Below are positions 4,894-5,678 of a stretch of DNA of 5,678 nt, one piece after another. The DNA comes from Methanomethylovorans sp. (lineage in GTDB: Archaea; Halobacteriota; Methanosarcinia; Methanosarcinales; Methanosarcinaceae). The position numbers were made by a program, and so were the translations under genes. The DNA lies in the NCBI GenBank assembly GCA_020854785.1, contig JAHFZE010000171.1, forward strand, positions 1 to 5,678, read 5' to 3'. The notes beneath the pieces are model-generated. The model saw only the letters and a list, made by a program, of their open reading frames with translations. It made no database searches and was not told the DNA's origin. Within the stretch, counting starts at the first letter, position 1; each line of letters starts with the position of its first letter.

Positions 4894-5544
4894 ATGAACG
4901 AAGAAGTCAAAGTTGTGTGCCCATCATGCTCACCACGCCATCCGGTGCTGCATGAGGTTCTTAGATCAAGTGTTAACACTGTGGTGAAATGCTTAGAATG
5001 CGGCAGGATTCACCCTACAGTGATAGAAACTCCCAAGATCATTGACGTAAAGGTTATTGTAAGCAGGGGTGAAGCTTCTTTCCCTCTGCATACTCACATG
5101 CGGGCGGACGAGATCATTCGTGTTGGTGATGAAATGTTCATCGACGACGAATCTTCAGATGAGGTATATCCAGTTGTAATAACAGCGATCGAATCTGGTC
5201 AAAAAAGGCCAGAAGCGGCCAAAGTCGCTGATATTGATAACCTATGGGGCAGGGCCATAGATGAGGTGTGCGTAAAGATAGCGATCCATGAAGGCACAAC
5301 CACAAGATCGGTGATCAAACAGGTTCCAGGAGGTTACCAGTTCACCATTGGTTCGACTGAAAAGGCTGGTCCCGATGAGTTCAAGATAATAAAGATCAAG
5401 GAAAGAGATGGCAGTTTCAGGTCCCGTGATGGTATCGTCATAGAAGCCAAAAATATAAAACGTATCTTTGCAAACCCTGTTCATAGAAGAGCATGGGGAA
5501 GTGGTACTTCGTGGAGTTATCGAAGGAGAGAGCAGAGCTGGTAG
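4894..5544 (+). CDS. HVO_0476-family zinc-ribbon protein
   Basis: The 216-residue protein opens with a zinc ribbon: C-P-S-C (Cys9, Cys12) and C-L-E-C-G (Cys33, Cys36), with the characteristic CPSCSPRHPVLHEVL start. From memory this matches the euryarchaeal family named after Haloferax HVO_0476, whose biochemical role is not established. After the ribbon come beta-rich segments. The region 66-133 is mostly acidic (MFIDDESSDEVYP). The tail from about 187 is basic, rich in Arg and Trp (RRAWGSGTSWSYRRREQSW), and is encoded over the pcm start, so its composition may be constrained by that overlap. It ends with TAG; if this amber were read through, a TGA stops translation two codons later. Nucleic-acid or ribosome binding is a reasonable guess from ribbon plus basic tail. 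Family assignment is fairly sure; function is unknown. Confidence 0.82.
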   Translation: MNEEVKVVCPSCSPRHPVLHEVLRSSVNTVVKCLECGRIHPTVIETPKIIDVKVIVSRGEASFPLHTHMRADEIIRVGDEMFIDDESSDEVYPVVITAIESGQKRPEAAKVADIDNLWGRAIDEVCVKIAIHEGTTTRSVIKQVPGGYQFTIGSTEKAGPDEFKIIKIKERDGSFRSRDGIVIEAKNIKRIFANPVHRRAWGSGTSWSYRRREQSW

Positions 5545-5678
5545 CTCGCCTGAAGGTTCATGGTATAAGTGAAAAAGTACTCAGAGCGATGCTTAATGTG
5601 CCCAGACATCTTTTTGTTCCATCTGTGCACAGGTCAAGCGCTTATGTGGATGCACCACTTAATATCGGGTATGGCCAA
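5493..5678 (+). CDS. pcm: Protein-L-isoaspartate O-methyltransferase, N-terminal part (partial)
   Basis: Sixty-two codons are visible before the right edge. The residues V-P-R-H-L-F-V-P (36-43), Y-V-D-A-P-L (51-56) and I-G-Y-G-Q (58-62) are the N-terminal signature of PCMT, which methylates L-isoaspartyl residues with S-adenosylmethionine to start repair of aged proteins. The SAM-binding Rossmann motifs lie beyond the window. ATG 5493 is the first start after an in-frame TAG at 5484-5486, and it overlaps the zinc-ribbon gene by 52 bases. GTG 5511, preceded by GTGG, is an alternative that would reduce the overlap to 34 bases and drop MGKWYF, which looks unlike the usual start. Translational coupling with the upstream gene is likely. 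Identity is confident; the start is uncertain. Confidence 0.88.
   Translation, partial: MGKWYFVELSKERAELVARLKVHGISEKVLRAMLNVPRHLFVPSVHRSSAYVDAPLNIGYGQ

Noticed and set aside
5542..5544. TAG ending the zinc-ribbon gene considered as a pyrrolysine codon, since some Methanosarcinaceae use amber codons that way.
   Set aside because: Readthrough would add only two more codons (CTC GCC) before TGA, so there is no extended product.

Overview
The window reads as a stretch of euryarchaeal chromosome, most likely from a methanogen of the Methanosarcinaceae. Three things point there. It encodes archaeal aIF5A with the deoxyhypusine-site lysine loop. It encodes an HVO_0476-type zinc-ribbon protein, a family I know only from Euryarchaeota. 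Its promoters look archaeal (AT-rich TATA-like boxes about 25-30 bases before a plausible transcript start), and several Shine-Dalgarno sites are pieces of AGGAGGTGAT. Base composition is moderate, and I see no sign of mobile elements, CRISPR, tRNA or rRNA. The genus assignment is inference from remembered protein similarity.

Layout. (1) Bases 1-362, minus strand: the N-terminal 120 codons of a HAD-superfamily protein resembling the soluble P-type-ATPase-like phosphatase of Methanocaldococcus (MJ0968 type), cut by the left edge. (2) Bases 460-3251, plus strand: a tight three-gene cluster. A membrane-anchored metzincin (matrixin-like) protease overlaps a short O6-alkylguanine-DNA alkyltransferase (ogt), which is followed after 10 bases by a tungsten aldehyde:ferredoxin oxidoreductase (AOR). 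A bulged hairpin and T-rich stretch follow. (3) Bases 3252-3418: a regulatory gap with a TATA-like box and a 6-bp dyad near the predicted start of the aIF5A transcript. (4) Bases 3419-4733: aIF5A, then an agmatinase-family gene 61 bases downstream. A perfect 9-bp inverted repeat lies across the aIF5A stop codon. (5) Bases 4734-4893: a poly-T terminator-like tract and a TATA-like promoter. (6) Bases 4894-5678: the HVO_0476-family zinc-ribbon gene, whose end overlaps by 52 bases the start of a protein-L-isoaspartate O-methyltransferase (pcm) cut by the right edge.

How the genes may work together. The clearest link is aIF5A with the agmatinase-family enzyme. Archaeal aIF5A is modified on one lysine to deoxyhypusine or hypusine, and the aminobutyl group ultimately derives from agmatine. 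In halophilic archaea an agmatinase-like gene near the aIF5A gene has been proposed to finish this modification, and the arrangement here is the same. The second cluster joins an extracytoplasmic protease, an alkylation-damage repair protein and an aldehyde-oxidising enzyme. A common role in reactive aldehyde or alkyl stress is possible but speculative. The zinc-ribbon/pcm pair is closely coupled in translation, and pcm adds a protein-repair function. Most genes look like ordinary archaeal housekeeping or stress genes. The second-look items are the aIF5A/agmatinase pairing and its hairpin, the protease-ogt-aor cluster, the minimal Ogt, and the non-canonical HAD motif.
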